Source: Haemaphysalis longicornis (lineage: Eukaryota; Arthropoda; Arachnida; Ixodida; Ixodidae). From it: DNA of 64,000 nucleotides. The stretch covers positions 105,789,344-105,853,343 of the forward strand of contig CM023450.1 of NCBI GenBank assembly GCA_013339765.2. The letters run 5' to 3'. A program made the position numbers and the translations under genes. The notes beneath the pieces are model-generated. The model ran no database searches. It had not been told where the DNA came from and saw only the letters and a program-made list of their open reading frames with translations. Positions 34,175-46,062 of this stretch are shown here, piece by piece; the first letter of the stretch is position 1, and each line of letters begins with the position of its first letter.

Positions 34175-36345
34175 GCACCAATGCCACCAAGCAGCCCGGG
34201 TGGTTCCTCCCCACTCCTCACTGTGTTACCGCTCAAGCGAAAGTGTGATTATGACCATCAACCCCTACTTACTAGTAGCTCTAGGCTGAAGTTGAAAGTA
34301 GGGCTAATTTTGTTTCGGTGATTTTCCAATGGGGTGAAGAAAAAAAAAGGAGGACAGACAGACACAGTTGGACAACCACAATATCACTCAAGGACGACAG
34401 CCACACACAACAACAAACTTTCAAAACCAAGTTGCAAGTCAACGCCGTTGCGCGCTTTCCCTCTCCTTTTTTGTCCCGTCGTACGCGCTGTTTGTATACT
34501 TTTATCAGCTCTTGCGCACCTCTGTTTCCCGTTTGGCTAAATCATTCTTCGTCTGTTAATTTAAGCGACGAGCGACGCCTTTGAGACGACACACGACATG
34601 ACGCAAACCTTTTGCTCGCTCTGATTCCTAGCCATCATCTCGTTAATGTTTATCTCGTAGATTTGTTTTTCCAGCCACCTGCGCTGACAAAAGCTTGTTT
34701 GGTTTAGAAGATGTGTCCTCCAACAAAAGTGTGTTTCATTTGGAAGTGGTTGAACCGGAAAACCGTCGAGGCTCACGGGACCCTGTGCAGTTTTTCCCGT
34801 TTGAGATACGAATAGCCGTGCGATCACTCGGGATGGCGACGGAAAGCGAATGAGACGACGGGCCGCCAAGCATGTGCGTGCATTGGGCAGCGTGGCTGTC
34901 CTTATCGGGTGCCTGCACAAGGTGGTTGGTGGTGGCCGGAGATTGAACGTTTTCGAATGGGTACGCGCTGGACGCGCAACGCTGGGCCACGCCATGACCC
35001 CGCAGGCTCAGCTCGCGCTGGGGCCATCTGCAATACGCGCTGCTGTTATTTGTTTCAGCTTGTATTCGAGTAACGTCGCGTGATGCAGAGGAGAACGGGG
35101 GTGCTTGTCCGATGGGATTTCCAAGTCGCCTGATGAATGTGCCTGCGCGGAGTGCGATAAAGTTTACCATGGGGGCGGTATGTGGAACCTATGGCCGGTG
35201 AAAACTGTGCCAAAGCGTCGTGTGAAGTTATGAAACTTGCGCGAAAAATGATAAATATGAGGCAGCATGCGAGCAAATGTATGCGCTCGTCCAGAATCAT
35301 ATAAACAAGATCTAGGAGTGTAGCCACCTTCCATAAGTATATATTTATACATTGGAATAGATGTGGGATGCAGGTAGAATAATTAAAATGACTACGTACA
35401 TGAGGCCAGAGTGTCACACGCGTGGAGGGAAGATACGATTGTTAAGCCATTGTTTCTACTCAGAGCCTGATGTCAATCCGCCCTAAAGGAAGCGCGAGTG
35501 GCGCTTAAGCTTTTGGTGGCAACAGATTAACTAAAGGACAAGTGAGGTCGTGAATGTGCGTGTAGAAAGTGCGACTCTAATAGTGAGAAAACATGTGATA
35601 TCGTGGGTGGACGCGTGAATTTACAACACCTTTTGCAATAGACCTCGCCCGTGTACGAATACTGTGGCCGCTAGACAGCAGTTTTAATTTTCGGACGCAC
35701 GATTAATGAAGGCAAAGAGAGCTGAGAGTAGCGGACTGGCTTCTAATTTAAGTAATGCAAATGGTACCTCCGAAAATCTGAAACGCAAAGTAAACTTCAG
35801 AGGAAGACAGTTTGCGTGCACTATATTTCACAAAATTATCTGTGGGTGAGGTCACTTTGGGGATTGTACATTCTTTAACCGGACAATCTAGGCTCCATAA
35901 ATAGGAAGAAGAGCATGCGAACACTTTGCTCCCGTAGAAACGTTTACCCGTATATTTTCTTCGTTTTTGAACCATATAATTTTTTTTCACTGGCGCGCTT
36001 CTGTTACAGGCTAACCTATTCAATTTTTGTTCAACTGAATTCCTTTTTACCAAGTGTCGTGAACTTCACAGCCCACAACCGGCACGCGCTTCCACGAACG
36101 AGAACTCCAACTGAGCTAGTCAAATTCAAAGTTTTTTCTCGTGTCCAGCTCTAAAATTTGAATTTGGTTTGCAGTGTCCCGCGTGAAGCTAGAGCTATAA
36201 GTAGATTCGAAACTGGAAAGGGCTGAAATAGCATTTCTATAAAAGGGCAAAGAGCACAGCAGCGTATGCGCGAGCTAAAGAAAAAGCAAAAGGAACCCAA
36301 AGTAAGTCCAGGCAGATCCGTGGGCCATGTCACTCCCATGCGCAC
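34175..36345. other. Unannotated stretch
   Basis: Overlapping 140-codon minus-strand frames at 34561-35170 lack any recognisable domain. No mobile-element ends found. Confidence 0.4.
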
Positions 36346-37260
36346 TTGCATCTGCCTGTCTACAAAAGCAGAAGAGCAGCGAACGCCAGAGGTGCGAGTG
36401 ATTTTTATATTTTTCTTCGATTGGCCTCCCTCTTATTCCTTTCTCTCTTCCAGAGTTCGATAAGGAGTAATTTCGTTGTTCGACGACACCGATTTTCTTC
36501 CCCGAGGCGTCATTTTATTTCCCGCGCTTTTATATTCACTTCCCTCTCCCGCCTTTTTTTTTTCTACTCGCCACGAGACGGCGGCACTCACCCGCCAACC
36601 ACTTCCGAGACAAACGGACGAAGGAGAATAGCCTCCTTGAATGAGGACGACCGGAGACGCTCTGAGGTGGGCGCTGGACTACCTATTCAAGAGTCGGTCC
36701 GTCTTACTTTGACCTCTGTTTTTCGCTCTCGCTTGACGGTTTCCTTTTTATACTTCCGTTCGCTCGCCGCCGTCCCCAACGCCGATGCTGTTCGATCGCC
36801 TCGACTTCCAAGTGTCAAGCAAATGCAGTTCTATTCCTCCGCGCCCCGAGAAAACAACGCGCCCATAGCCGTGGAGGACAAAAGATCAACGCCGACAGAG
36901 AAGAGGAAACGAAACTACAACGGCAAACAAAGGGACGACGGAACGGCGGGAAAGCAAGGGATCCGGGAATCGGGCCTGGCCCTCTGCTGCGAGTACAAGA
37001 ACATATCTCTGCTGCGGAAAAAAGAAAAAGAAAGAAATCGTCCGGAAGCCAAGATCACTCTCCTTCTGTCGGTAGCGCTTCTTTCTCGCCTCGACTACTT
37101 TCAACCTCCTCTAATTCGTTCTATTTCAATCTGTTTTTCGTCTCCTGCATCTGGCCAGTGTGCTGCCCCCTATGGACGGACGGCGAGTGACAGTGAGAAC
37201 AGGCGAGAAAAAACGGAAAGCGAGAGAGAGAGGTCGTCGGAAAAACAAAAAGGGAGATGA
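36346..37260 (+). other. Longest open frame (304 codons), probably non-coding
   Basis: It is compositionally biased: Ser/Arg/Phe-rich from pyrimidine-rich DNA in the first half, Arg/Glu/Lys-rich from purine-rich DNA in the last third (about 36890-37260). No domain, signal peptide or repeat structure resembling a family was seen. The strand switch from pyrimidine-rich to purine-rich DNA suppresses stop codons. It could be a long UTR or lncRNA exon; the frame itself is likely chance. Confidence 0.3.
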
Positions 37261-40200
37261 AAAAGTAGAAGAGGAGGACACACAAGAACTTCATTATGGC
37301 TACGGGTGAAAGAAGCTCTTCCGCTCCACGCCTTTGTCTTTTCTTCGGTGTTTTGTGAGGTGGTTGAAATATGGGGTCGAAAGTCCGTGTACACAGCGAA
37401 AATACTCGACGCCTTTAAAGAGGAACTCGAGACTCGATTGGTGGCCTCTTTTGTGCGAAGGATTGGAAATGACGGGGTCAATCTGTTCTTCTATACTGCG
37501 CTAGCCTCTCAGCTTGAGCCCAGCGAAATGAATTTAGGCATGACATGCTCTTAGCGTTAACAACTAGGAAATTTTCGCAGCAGATATGCAAGGGATAAAT
37601 TCGCGTGTTATGAATACCTTTACTCTAATCAATGGTTGGTTAGTGGCAATTGTACAACTTGACCACGGAACCATTGCTGATTTAGGCGCTATTGAGTATA
37701 ACTACAAGGCAGCAGGTTAATCCCCCTGGTTTGTAGATCAGCCGGAGGTGAGATCAGCTGAAGTTACGTGACAATACCACGTTAGAAATAAGGCACGATT
37801 GATCGCACCGCCGTATTGCGGTGACATCCAAATGGAGTGGTCTCGGCTCAAGACGTCATTTCTTTGGAAAGCCCGAAGATCGATTCCACGGCCGGAGTGC
37901 AGAAGTAATTCTATGTCCATCTGTTGTAGTAATTTCGCGTAGAGGTGAAATTAGCTAAGTGCTAATCGCGTACTTAAGAATGTTTTTACTTGGAAGATAA
38001 GCCGCAGTCACGCTATCCGGCGATCCAGAATTCGACGGGAGCGCTAGCTTCTGGGCACAAACAAGCGCTTGTTTGTATCTCCCTCTTTTCCTGTTTTTGT
38101 CCAGTTTTCACGCTGTTAGCCGTCATGAAACAGTAACGACGAACCCAGCTTACAACACTTCTGGGCACTCTGATTAGCTGTTTTTATGTTCTCTAGGTGC
38201 CTTGCACTGTATAGAACGGCGACATTCACGATGGACGGCCACATTTTGAACACTGGCCACTCAGCGGGCAAAGCTGGTTGATGGGTTTCGTTCGCTGCCG
38301 CTAACATCCCTCCTTAAAACTGTGGTGTGGGTCTTACTAGCTCCAAATGCTGGTGGCGTCGTAGAATTTACTGAAATAAAAAATTTTCTGCGGTACACAT
38401 GAACCAAGCCGCCGGTTTCAACTAAGAATCAGTCTGCTTTGTAAGCAATTTAATGCAGCCCAGTAGAGGGAGCCCCATAAAAGGCCGTATCTTAGCGCCG
38501 ATCCCTGGCTTGGCGGTTCTGGAAATTAAGAGCTGTCAGCGTGTCGCATGTTTTTTGGCAAAGTGACCGATGGCGTCGACGCACTTAATTAGGTTGTCCG
38601 AGTAAGCACTATAGCCGTACGTAAGCGAAAATAATTCGACTCGAGAGTTTTCGTGAGAGCCATCGAGTTCATGAAATGCGGCCTGGGGAAGACACTGTCC
38701 GGTCGTTTAGCCACGGGAACCCTCAGGGAGAAGCCAGACATAGGGGCTGCTTGATGGTAAGTTAACGGTGTTAGTGTAACTATAGGCTGCGGCAACTCAG
38801 CAGACCTTATGGGCTACATCACTGCTCTGCGCCCACTGTGCATTGTAAACTGCTTTGCGCACTGCAACGCCAAGCCTGATCTTCTCCTCGTTTTTCACTC
38901 TGGTATGAAGCTTTTAAGTATGCAAACTCAGGGTAGCACCACTGTATTATACTCGCTGCACTCCCAGGTCGGCGTGATCTTTAACCTTAGAATTGAGGTG
39001 CTTTGTTTACTTTGCGTGCTGCCAGTGCAGGTGAACGTGCATAGGCAGCACGTATTTTTTAATTAACTATTGTAAAAGCATTGCAGCACTGAAAACGGCG
39101 CCCCAACTTCGTAGAAGAATCCAGACTCCAAGGTTATCTTCCAAGGTTAGTAGATTAAGAATGTAAACTTGCGAAGAAGCTGGAAGAACATCATCACATT
39201 TTGTGTAATAAGCGGGCACATACAAAAAAGTGGTTTGCAAGACTAACGCTTTTATTTAGAGCTTTCAGCCGAGAGTCGTACCCTGTAGCTGTTTAGGAAG
39301 GACAGATAGAAGTGAACCGCGCGTAAATTTGGTTTATGCCCCCAAAAATTGCGTGTCTAGGACCTGGCCCCAAGAAAAAATAAAATGTGCCCTTCCGTTC
39401 GTCCGAACGTCGCATTGTAATAAGCATCGCCAGCATAACTACGAGTACTAATGACGAGTACGGCCACGAGCCAACTCTTCAAATACTAAAGTAATGCTTA
39501 CGGGGAAACAACACCAACCTTACGGGCTGCAACTCCTTCCTCTCATAAGGAAGAACAGTAATTTTTTGTAATGAATTCAAAAATTTCGTTCATTTCTGAA
39601 TGACAAAAAAAGCAGTTCAGTGTTCCGCATTTTTTTATGGCACGAATTGTCGAGTAGGCAACAGAAACTCCCGGTGTGCGTGTGTTTGCGCCATTGCTGA
39701 AGAATTATCGACGCCTTGACTTGCGTGCTGCTGCCTTGTGTTTTTGCCCTTTCACACGTTATGTGCGGAAGTGTGTATTATGTCAATAGAAACGTGAACT
39801 TCCATTTGATTCATTCACTTGGTTTTGAAAGGAACTTTTCATCAGCATCTAGGCGGTATACGTCAGAAATAATGAAATTCCCGCTGTTTATACCTTCGGT
39901 TTTTCAACAGCGTTCAGCTGCATCGTATCTAAGAAAAGAAATTCGGAAGCCCCCAATCCTCCTGAGCTTGCACAGTGATACATTGAATCCTTTACTTCAT
40001 TGAAAACAAGGCAGGGAGAACCACAAGGTTCCTACATGCACAAAAAAGGAAGGAAGACAAGAAAAAGAAAAGGCACCACGATCCTTGACCTCACATCTCG
40101 AATATTCGGGCACGCCAACCTTCGCAGCTTCAGCCGGGCCTTACAGGCCAAAAAGTATTTCCCCTTTGGGAATCGTTTCGCGGCTCCCGCGCAAGCGGCC

Positions 40201-42189
40201 CAGAGCTACCGCCGCGACGCCTTCTCCGGAATGGCTCGGGACGAGAAATATATACGCCTGGAAATCACATTCGGGCGCGGCAGGTTGCCGGCTCCGTTGC
40301 GTCCGGGGGATGCGCAAAAGATTTCCGCGAATATGAAGTTGATTTCTATATGGGAGCTCGGCGTGACGCTTTGTGCGTGGGAGCGGCTTGCGCAAGCTGA
40401 TGTATGGCGAGAAAACATTTCTTCGTAGCGATGCCGGGACGACATTTTTATATAGGGAAAACGTTTCTTGAAGCCGTTTGTTCCTGCGCTCGGAGACTTT
40501 TTCGCCTAGTGCCTGATTCTTTTTTCGCTGTCTTTTGGGGCAGGCCTCTGAGCAAATCTTTCGATAGGCCTCTATATGCGCAAAGGTAAAGGTATAGTTT
40601 GATCTCACCTCCGAATAGTATTAAAGCATCGTTTGCATGATCCCCGGCTACTCTCTATTGAAATTTATTTTCAAGTACTCTTGTTGACATCTCGACGGCG
40701 TTAAGTCAAAATTGAGTCGTAATAGTCGAAGATGAAAGCGAAACGCAGGCTGACCTCGCTTAAGCAGCCCGAATCTGTCTGCTCCAGGCCCATGCGAGTA
40801 ATCGAGGTGGTGATCATAACGGTGCTGATATGCAAGTTCATTGACTAGCAGGAGAGTTGAGCGAAACAGTCTACGTTTTAAAATAGCTCGATGCATATAA
40901 TTGGGTACAAAAAAAAATAACAACAACAGATGCTGTGAAAAATACCTGACGCGGAAAGACGCGGAAGGGTGCTGCGTTAAAGCGACTGGGGGCCGCATAC
41001 CCCCCCATTAGCCCTCCCAATTATCCCTGTAAAGAGCAAAGGCTATGGCATTTTCGCGAGTGTATTCCGGTAAAACCACTCTGTTTATGTTTGAGCAACG
41101 TTTAGCGCTTATAGTTTCCAAGATAATATGCTAGCTACCTTGTGTCTCCCCGTAAAAAAAGATGTCGCTAGACAAATTAGCATTTTCCGTCAAGAGAGAG
41201 ACAAAAAGTAAAGTGTACGAAAGTACGAAAAACACAGGAACACGTACCCCATGCTGCGGGTCTCATTACCCTTCTGCGCAGGTCTTTTTGCGCACTCTTT
41301 TGTAGACATTTTGAGTTTTTAAAACAGTTTGCCGAACTTTTCCTTCTGTCCTGTTGGCCTTTTGTGCAGGCTATTTTTCGCGCACTTTTGTGTAAATTTT
41401 AAATTTCCTTTATTAATTCGCCAAACTCTTCGCTCTGCCTCATTATGAGCGAAATGAACAATTCGTCACGTGCGCCGTAATTTTGAATTAGGTGTGTATT
41501 CGTTGTCTGTACGCGCACGAAGCTAGGAAACTTCATTTAACAATTACACAGGTTGGGTAACACGCACAATGGTCGAGCCATTCTCATTTGCTGGTCACAT
41601 TGATTGTGCATTTATCGAAAAGGGTTGAATGCCTTTCCTGGTCTTGGGTACCGTCGTCGCCACAATTTACGGTGCAAAACTATACCTTGGGTGATTGAAA
41701 TAATCAATTCGGATTTCGTTTTCTTGTCTTTATGTGAAGCATGCTACGACCAGAGTTGGGGCGAAAGCGTTTCTGCGAAGTTAAGGCAATGAACACGCGG
41801 ATATTATCTACACGTGACGCAGTCCTCAATGTAGTTGGCTTCAAGTATGCACAATTTGCAGTACGTCCGTTGGACTCACTAGAACCCATCGACTAAATGA
41901 TACATAATAAAGTACAATGAGTGCACTTTCAGTCGTTGTTAAAAAAGTCTTGCACCCCTCTGCCTAACGACAAGGAAGCTTTCCCGTGAGGAATTCCGTG
42001 TTTGTCGTCTGAGCTTTGACTTTGACTCTCACGCAGTTTCGACTCTTGATCAGAGAGGCTTTGACCTTGACCCTTCGCCATTTGATTTCGCACGAAGCTT
42101 CGCGTTAAAATATCGTCTTCTTCAGACGGAGGGATGCATAACTTTTTCTTATTTTGCACTTCCATGCATCCTTCTCCAAATCGGAACTG
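37261..42189. other. Unannotated stretch
   Basis: A GC-rich block at 40080-40410 has frames of 142-155 codons on both strands and no domain. A diverged tandem duplication of about 88 bp lies at 41276-41450. Nothing else recognised. Confidence 0.4.
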
Positions 42190-42193
42190 CTTC

Positions 42194-42272
42194 GAACCTG
42201 TCGCGATGGCGCAATCGGATAGACGTCGGCTTCATAATGTGAGGAACTCTGGTTTGATTCCGACCACGGGAA
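42194..42272 (+). mobile_element. tRNA-like sequence (SINE head or tRNA pseudogene)
   Basis: GATGGCGCAATCGGATAGAC resembles a tRNA D arm/A box. CTTCATAAT follows in the anticodon position, and GGTTTGATTCCGACC resembles a B box. The anticodon stem does not pair properly (TCGGC against TGTGA), so it is not a functional tRNA. No defined SINE tail or duplications were found. Confidence 0.5.
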
Positions 42273-42781
42273 GCGTTTCTTCTTTCACTTCACCCACGAT
42301 AATCATCATCATCGTAGGAGAAAGTTCGCTTTGCTGCAGTGCATTTTCGACGCGGCATGCACCATCAATGAGACATAGAAAGTTTTGCTTTAAAACATTT
42401 GGCCACCTTCGCAACTGAGACGCGGAGAGTGAGGAAACAGCGGAGCTCGTGGTCTTCACTTAGCTTTAATTCGGCTGTTCTTAAGTCTACCACTTTTTAA
42501 GAGAAAGATGGTTAAAACTCGAAGCTTTTACATGCAAACCGAGTTAAATAAAAGACAGCAATTCACCCTCCTAAAGTTCAAAATTGCAAACTGTCAAAGT
42601 CCGAAGCCAAAGTCCACCTCAACTCAGCCAAAGTCCAAAGCCAACACTTGCGCTACGAACCCAAACGAAGTGCTGAGAAACCATTCGTTGAAAACACGTG
42701 GGCATTTTTCTGTCTTTGGTATTTTGGAGGAAACTCATCGGAAACAGGAGCGTGGCTAAGGAGGGTGCTCGCGTTTTGGTT
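42273..42781. other. Unannotated stretch
   Basis: Includes imperfect CCAAAGTCCA repeats at about 42600-42640. No gene seen. Confidence 0.4.
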
Positions 42782-42794
42782 TCCCTTGCTTTTT

Positions 42795-42990
42795 TTTTTT
42801 TTTTACCCACGAGGTCGCGGGTTCGTTTCCCGGCCGCGGCGGCCGCTTTTCTGATGGAGGCGAAAAGCAAAAACGCCCGTGTGTACGAGCTTTCGGTGCA
42901 CGTTAAAAATCCCCAGGTGGTCAAAATTAATCCGGAGCCCTCCACTACGGCGCGCCTCATCACCTGCGTTGCGCCGGCTTGTTAAACCCT

Positions 42991-43084
<94 letters not shown>
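42795..43084 (+). mobile_element. Ruka-like SINE, 5'-truncated, with (AATC)n tail
   Basis: The body from about 42805 begins within the tRNA-derived part, with the T arm/B box CGCGGGTTCGTTTCCCGG. Diagnostic body blocks follow: GATGGAGGCGAAAAGC, ACGCCCGTGTGTACGAGC, GGTGCACGTTAAAAATCCCC, AGGTGGTCAAAATTAATCCG and CCTCCACTACGGCG. It ends in some 23 AATC units. Flanks share TCCCTTGCTTTTT (42782-42794 and 43083-43095), a 13-bp target duplication. The D arm and A box are missing. I recognise the body as the Ruka SINE described from ixodid ticks. Confidence 0.88.
42992..43084. repeat. (AATC)n SINE-tail microsatellite
   Basis: Pure AATC repeats forming the 3' tail of the Ruka-like SINE. The final bases overlap the target duplication. 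Confidence 0.97.
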
Positions 43085-43104
43085 CCTTGCTTTTTGCTTT
43101 TTTG

Positions 43105-43287
43105 CACAATGTTGAGGGAGGGTTTCTTTAGAACCTAATGTAAGGGGTAACGAGTAAAGTGGCCCTCTATGTTAATAGCGAAAAAGTAAAAAAATAAGTA
43201 ATCCCCTGATAAGTATGTTGCAGTATTTACAAAAATTTACACGTTACCTGTAAACCTGTTACTTTTACTCCATTACTACCAACACTG
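43105..43287 (-). mobile_element. Orphan hAT terminus
   Basis: On the minus strand the sequence starts CAGTGTTGGTAGTAATGGAG, then TAAAAGTAACAGG and GTTACCCCTTACATTAG-like sequence. This is the TIR and sub-terminal style of a hAT subfamily with CAGTGTTGGnAGTAATG ends. No matching opposite end was found within several kb, so this is a broken element, possibly split by the adjacent SINE insertion. Confidence 0.55.
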
Positions 43288-44376
43288 TATAAAGCATGCG
43301 AACTATAACATGCCATGCGTCAACAGTGCTGCCAACACAACAGAGCGTAACAAGGAAAGGAGTGAAGTACACGTCACAAAAATGACCGCAAGTATTGTAT
43401 GCAGTGTGCAAACGCACACTTTTGATCATGATGCTTTTGAACGTTTGGAGGTGGGAATAACGGACGAAGATTACGGCGGATGGGCCTAAGCCCTGCAGTG
43501 AGTTATCGATAACCGTACGAACAATCATATTGTTTTCAGACATGGTACAAGTGCAGGGAACGTTGCCAGGTGATGGCTCAATGGAAGCACGCGAGGGAAC
43601 AAACATTCCGCGTTAAAAAGACGAAGATGCAAAGCGTCTGTCTTCCATCTAGGAACGTGGTTGCGGCTGCCAAAGATCTTCGAACCACTTAGGTTCGTTG
43701 CAACAGGATGTGGCAGGTTATACGCCGTTCAGTTTGGGATCCGGTAATCTCGTAAACAACAACTGCAGAGTCTGAACCATCTTGTTAAACGGGCAAGAGC
43801 GATGCAGTAACGACGTCACAAGACACAGAAAACTGAGGCTTAGAGAAGCCCGACAGTGAATTGATTGGGAGCAAACGCGATTATGAAGCCTGCGTGCAAA
43901 AAGGCATAGAAAAATCCCTGCAGTGATTTTTATGCAGAAGTGAAGAAACACCCCGAAATGGCAGTAAGCTTTTGCATACTTATTGCCTTTCTTGCGCTGC
44001 ACGGGAAATGAATGTTTATTGCTGGAGCGCTAGGCACCCCGTGATCAAGCGCCCATTTGTGTCCGACGTTTGAACGAGCTGTTCTAAGGGAGGGTGATTC
44101 GCTCCGAAAAATAACTAAGGCTTTTCCAGGTAGTGTGAGAGCTTGTGGACGGCCCATGCCAAGAAACATTGTTCTTCAGCAGTTCTGTAAGCATTATCAT
44201 GTAACGTCAGTGTTATACTGGCGTATGTAATGGCGGGATCCTCGCCTTTTTTGTAGATTAATTCTAAAGCCCTCATAATCATCATCAGCGCCTGATTCGG
44301 CGTCGTAACCGAATGATGTCAACTATAGAATTACCTATAAGTTTGGTTCACGAGAACAAAAAAATATTTCAGGTAC
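43288..44376. other. Unannotated stretch
   Basis: No recognised feature up to the TTAA-flanked element. Confidence 0.45.
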
Positions 44377-44687
44377 TTAAAGGAGCCATGAAAAGAAAAC
44401 AAAAGTTTGTTTTATTCGAAAGATTAGGTGTTTCATAGTACCCCAAGCGCTTTCCCGGAAAGCAAATGATGCTTTATTCACTGAGAAATAAGGCAATTTA
44501 AGCCAAAATTTTAAATCTCCCGCTAAAATTGCACATTCCGTGACGTGAACAATGGCGTCATACGAGCCGGTCCATGAAACAGATACTTAGTATGTCGACT
44601 CCATATAGCACCCACACGCGGGAGTCGACCGAGACGGCGGCCATTTTAAAAATACTAGTAAAACCTAGTGCACCAGCAGCCCTAGTC

Positions 44688-44906
44688 ATGGAATCGCCTG
44701 ATCCGGAGAACAAAACTCTCGCCGAGGAGCTCGGGTTTGCATTTAACAACCTCACACCACTTGAACGCTCAATGCACGAGCGGCAAGAGTTGTGGGATAC
44801 GCGGTGGACGGGAAAGCGACCATTCCGCGATAGCCACAACAGACGAACGGCCTGCCATCGGCACCGCTGCCTCGTCAGCCCCGTCGCGACGGACGAATAC
44901 AGACTG
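44688..44906 (+). CDS. Candidate exon inside the THAP element, unknown protein
   Basis: The frame opens at MESPDPENKTLAEELGFAFN and continues NLTPLERSMHERQELWDTRW: acidic, helix-prone and protein-like. It stays in frame for exactly 73 codons to a donor-like site, CTG then GTACGTATG, at 44906. Upstream, GCGGCCATTTT at about 44636-44646 resembles a YY1-type initiator-proximal site, consistent with a plus-strand promoter. The open frame actually runs on to 45143. No family recognised. It could be a second element-encoded protein, a captured host exon, or chance. Confidence 0.35.
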
Positions 44907-45080
44907 GTACGTATGTGCCGTATTTTTATTACGGTTAATAATAGTTCAATTTCAGTAGCAGTATCACTTATGCCAGTTGACCGGTGTCGTGTATGGAAAG
45001 CCGTTCGCGCGAGCTCTCTGCTTCGACCAGAAAGATACGAGCGTCAATGCGCGGTGTTTACGGCATTTTTTCCCCCAAGG

Positions 45081-45488
45081 TCAGAGCGCTTTGACGGCGA
45101 TTTGACGAAGTCGGCGACGAGCGCCAGCATGTCCCAGGAGTGAGCTAACGTAAGGGTCCCTGCCGTAATCACTTCCTCGGAAATGAAGCGAGCACACTCG
45201 TACTTCCTTTAGCTTTCTTTCTCCTCCGTTTGCAAAGTTCACAAAACGTAGCCACTTGCTTCGCCGAGGTTCGTCGTTGGGCAGCACATGAAAGGAGATC
45301 TCCTCACCGGGGATGCCGCACTCCCTCGACGATTTGCCCGTACTACATGGGCATTTCAAAACGCAGCAACGAAATTTAATTGTAAAGTACTCGAACAAAC
45401 TGAAGTTTTCAGTGGTTGTAAACTGGAAACGAGCTCGTAACGACAGCAGCAAGCCAGCACCATTCGAAACTTCTGCGAAGACTGGCAC
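45081..45488 (-). pseudogene. THAP zinc-finger domain fragment
   Basis: A 135-codon minus-strand frame. Within it, Cys41/Cys42 and Cys46 form the first metal-binding pair (RCCVLKC) and Cys99-X2-His102 the second (VCSLHF). In between lie FHVLP at residues 66-70 and the invariant Trp at 79 (KWLRF). HFRGSDY (102-108) matches the C-terminal HF-x-x-s-D/C-y/f motif of THAP domains, which bind DNA through a C2CH zinc module. The N-terminal 40 residues do not look like THAP and may be intron or UTR. No transposase catalytic region follows before the stop, so it is a fragment or one exon. Confidence 0.75.
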
Positions 45489-46062
45489 TATCTCGTCGCA
45501 TCTTGCTGTTCCTTACTCCCCTCGTTTCTATTTTTACCTTTGCTGGTTGGCGATATGACGGCCAACCTCCTGTCAAGGGATTAAGATACGAAGCAAGGTC
45601 ACGGCTGTACGTGCTGGAACGGTTCGTTGGCCCCGAAGAGCCTCGAACCCGAAAATTCGTCTGTGCGACGGCGAGATGTCGAGCTCAGCCGGCGGTAGTT
45701 TCGTACGCATTGGCGCACACGCTTGCGTGTTCGTTCGGACCTTCAACCGTTTACTCCACCGTTCTTTGTCATAAAAAGAATGTGCAGTATGTTTCACGGG
45801 CATTTAGCTCGCTATGCAAACTGTAAGCCCTGCCTAACATGCGTTTGCTTTTGCCGGCCTCCGCCAATCGCAGAGCATTCTCGAGTGACATCATAGGTTC
45901 TGTTGCGGAAAATGAGCTGGTGGGTCGCATGGTAATTTCCTTTTTTCCTAATTATGTAGCTTATTTGAGCGAAGTTTGCGTTATAAGTGGTGTCGTTATG
46001 GTTCTAAAGAGGCAATCTTTCGAATGAACCAAACTTGTGTTTTCCCTTCATGGCTCCTTTAA

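Larger units (their letters stand above)
44381..46058. mobile_element. THAP-domain DNA transposon with TTAA target site (Kolobok-like)
   Basis: The ends are inverted repeats: AGGAGCCATGAAAAGAAAAC at the left and, reversed and complemented, AGGAGCCATGAAGGGAAAAC at the right. The repeat extends about 45 bp with 40 matches, to TTCGAAAGATT. TTAA lies immediately outside on both sides (44377-44380, 46059-46062). The interior carries a THAP zinc-finger frame on the minus strand and a distinct plus-strand frame. Kolobok elements combine TTAA targets with THAP-bearing transposases. PiggyBac also uses TTAA but lacks THAP, and P elements have THAP but 8-bp duplications. At 1678 bp without a visible catalytic domain it is probably internally deleted. 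Confidence 0.8.
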
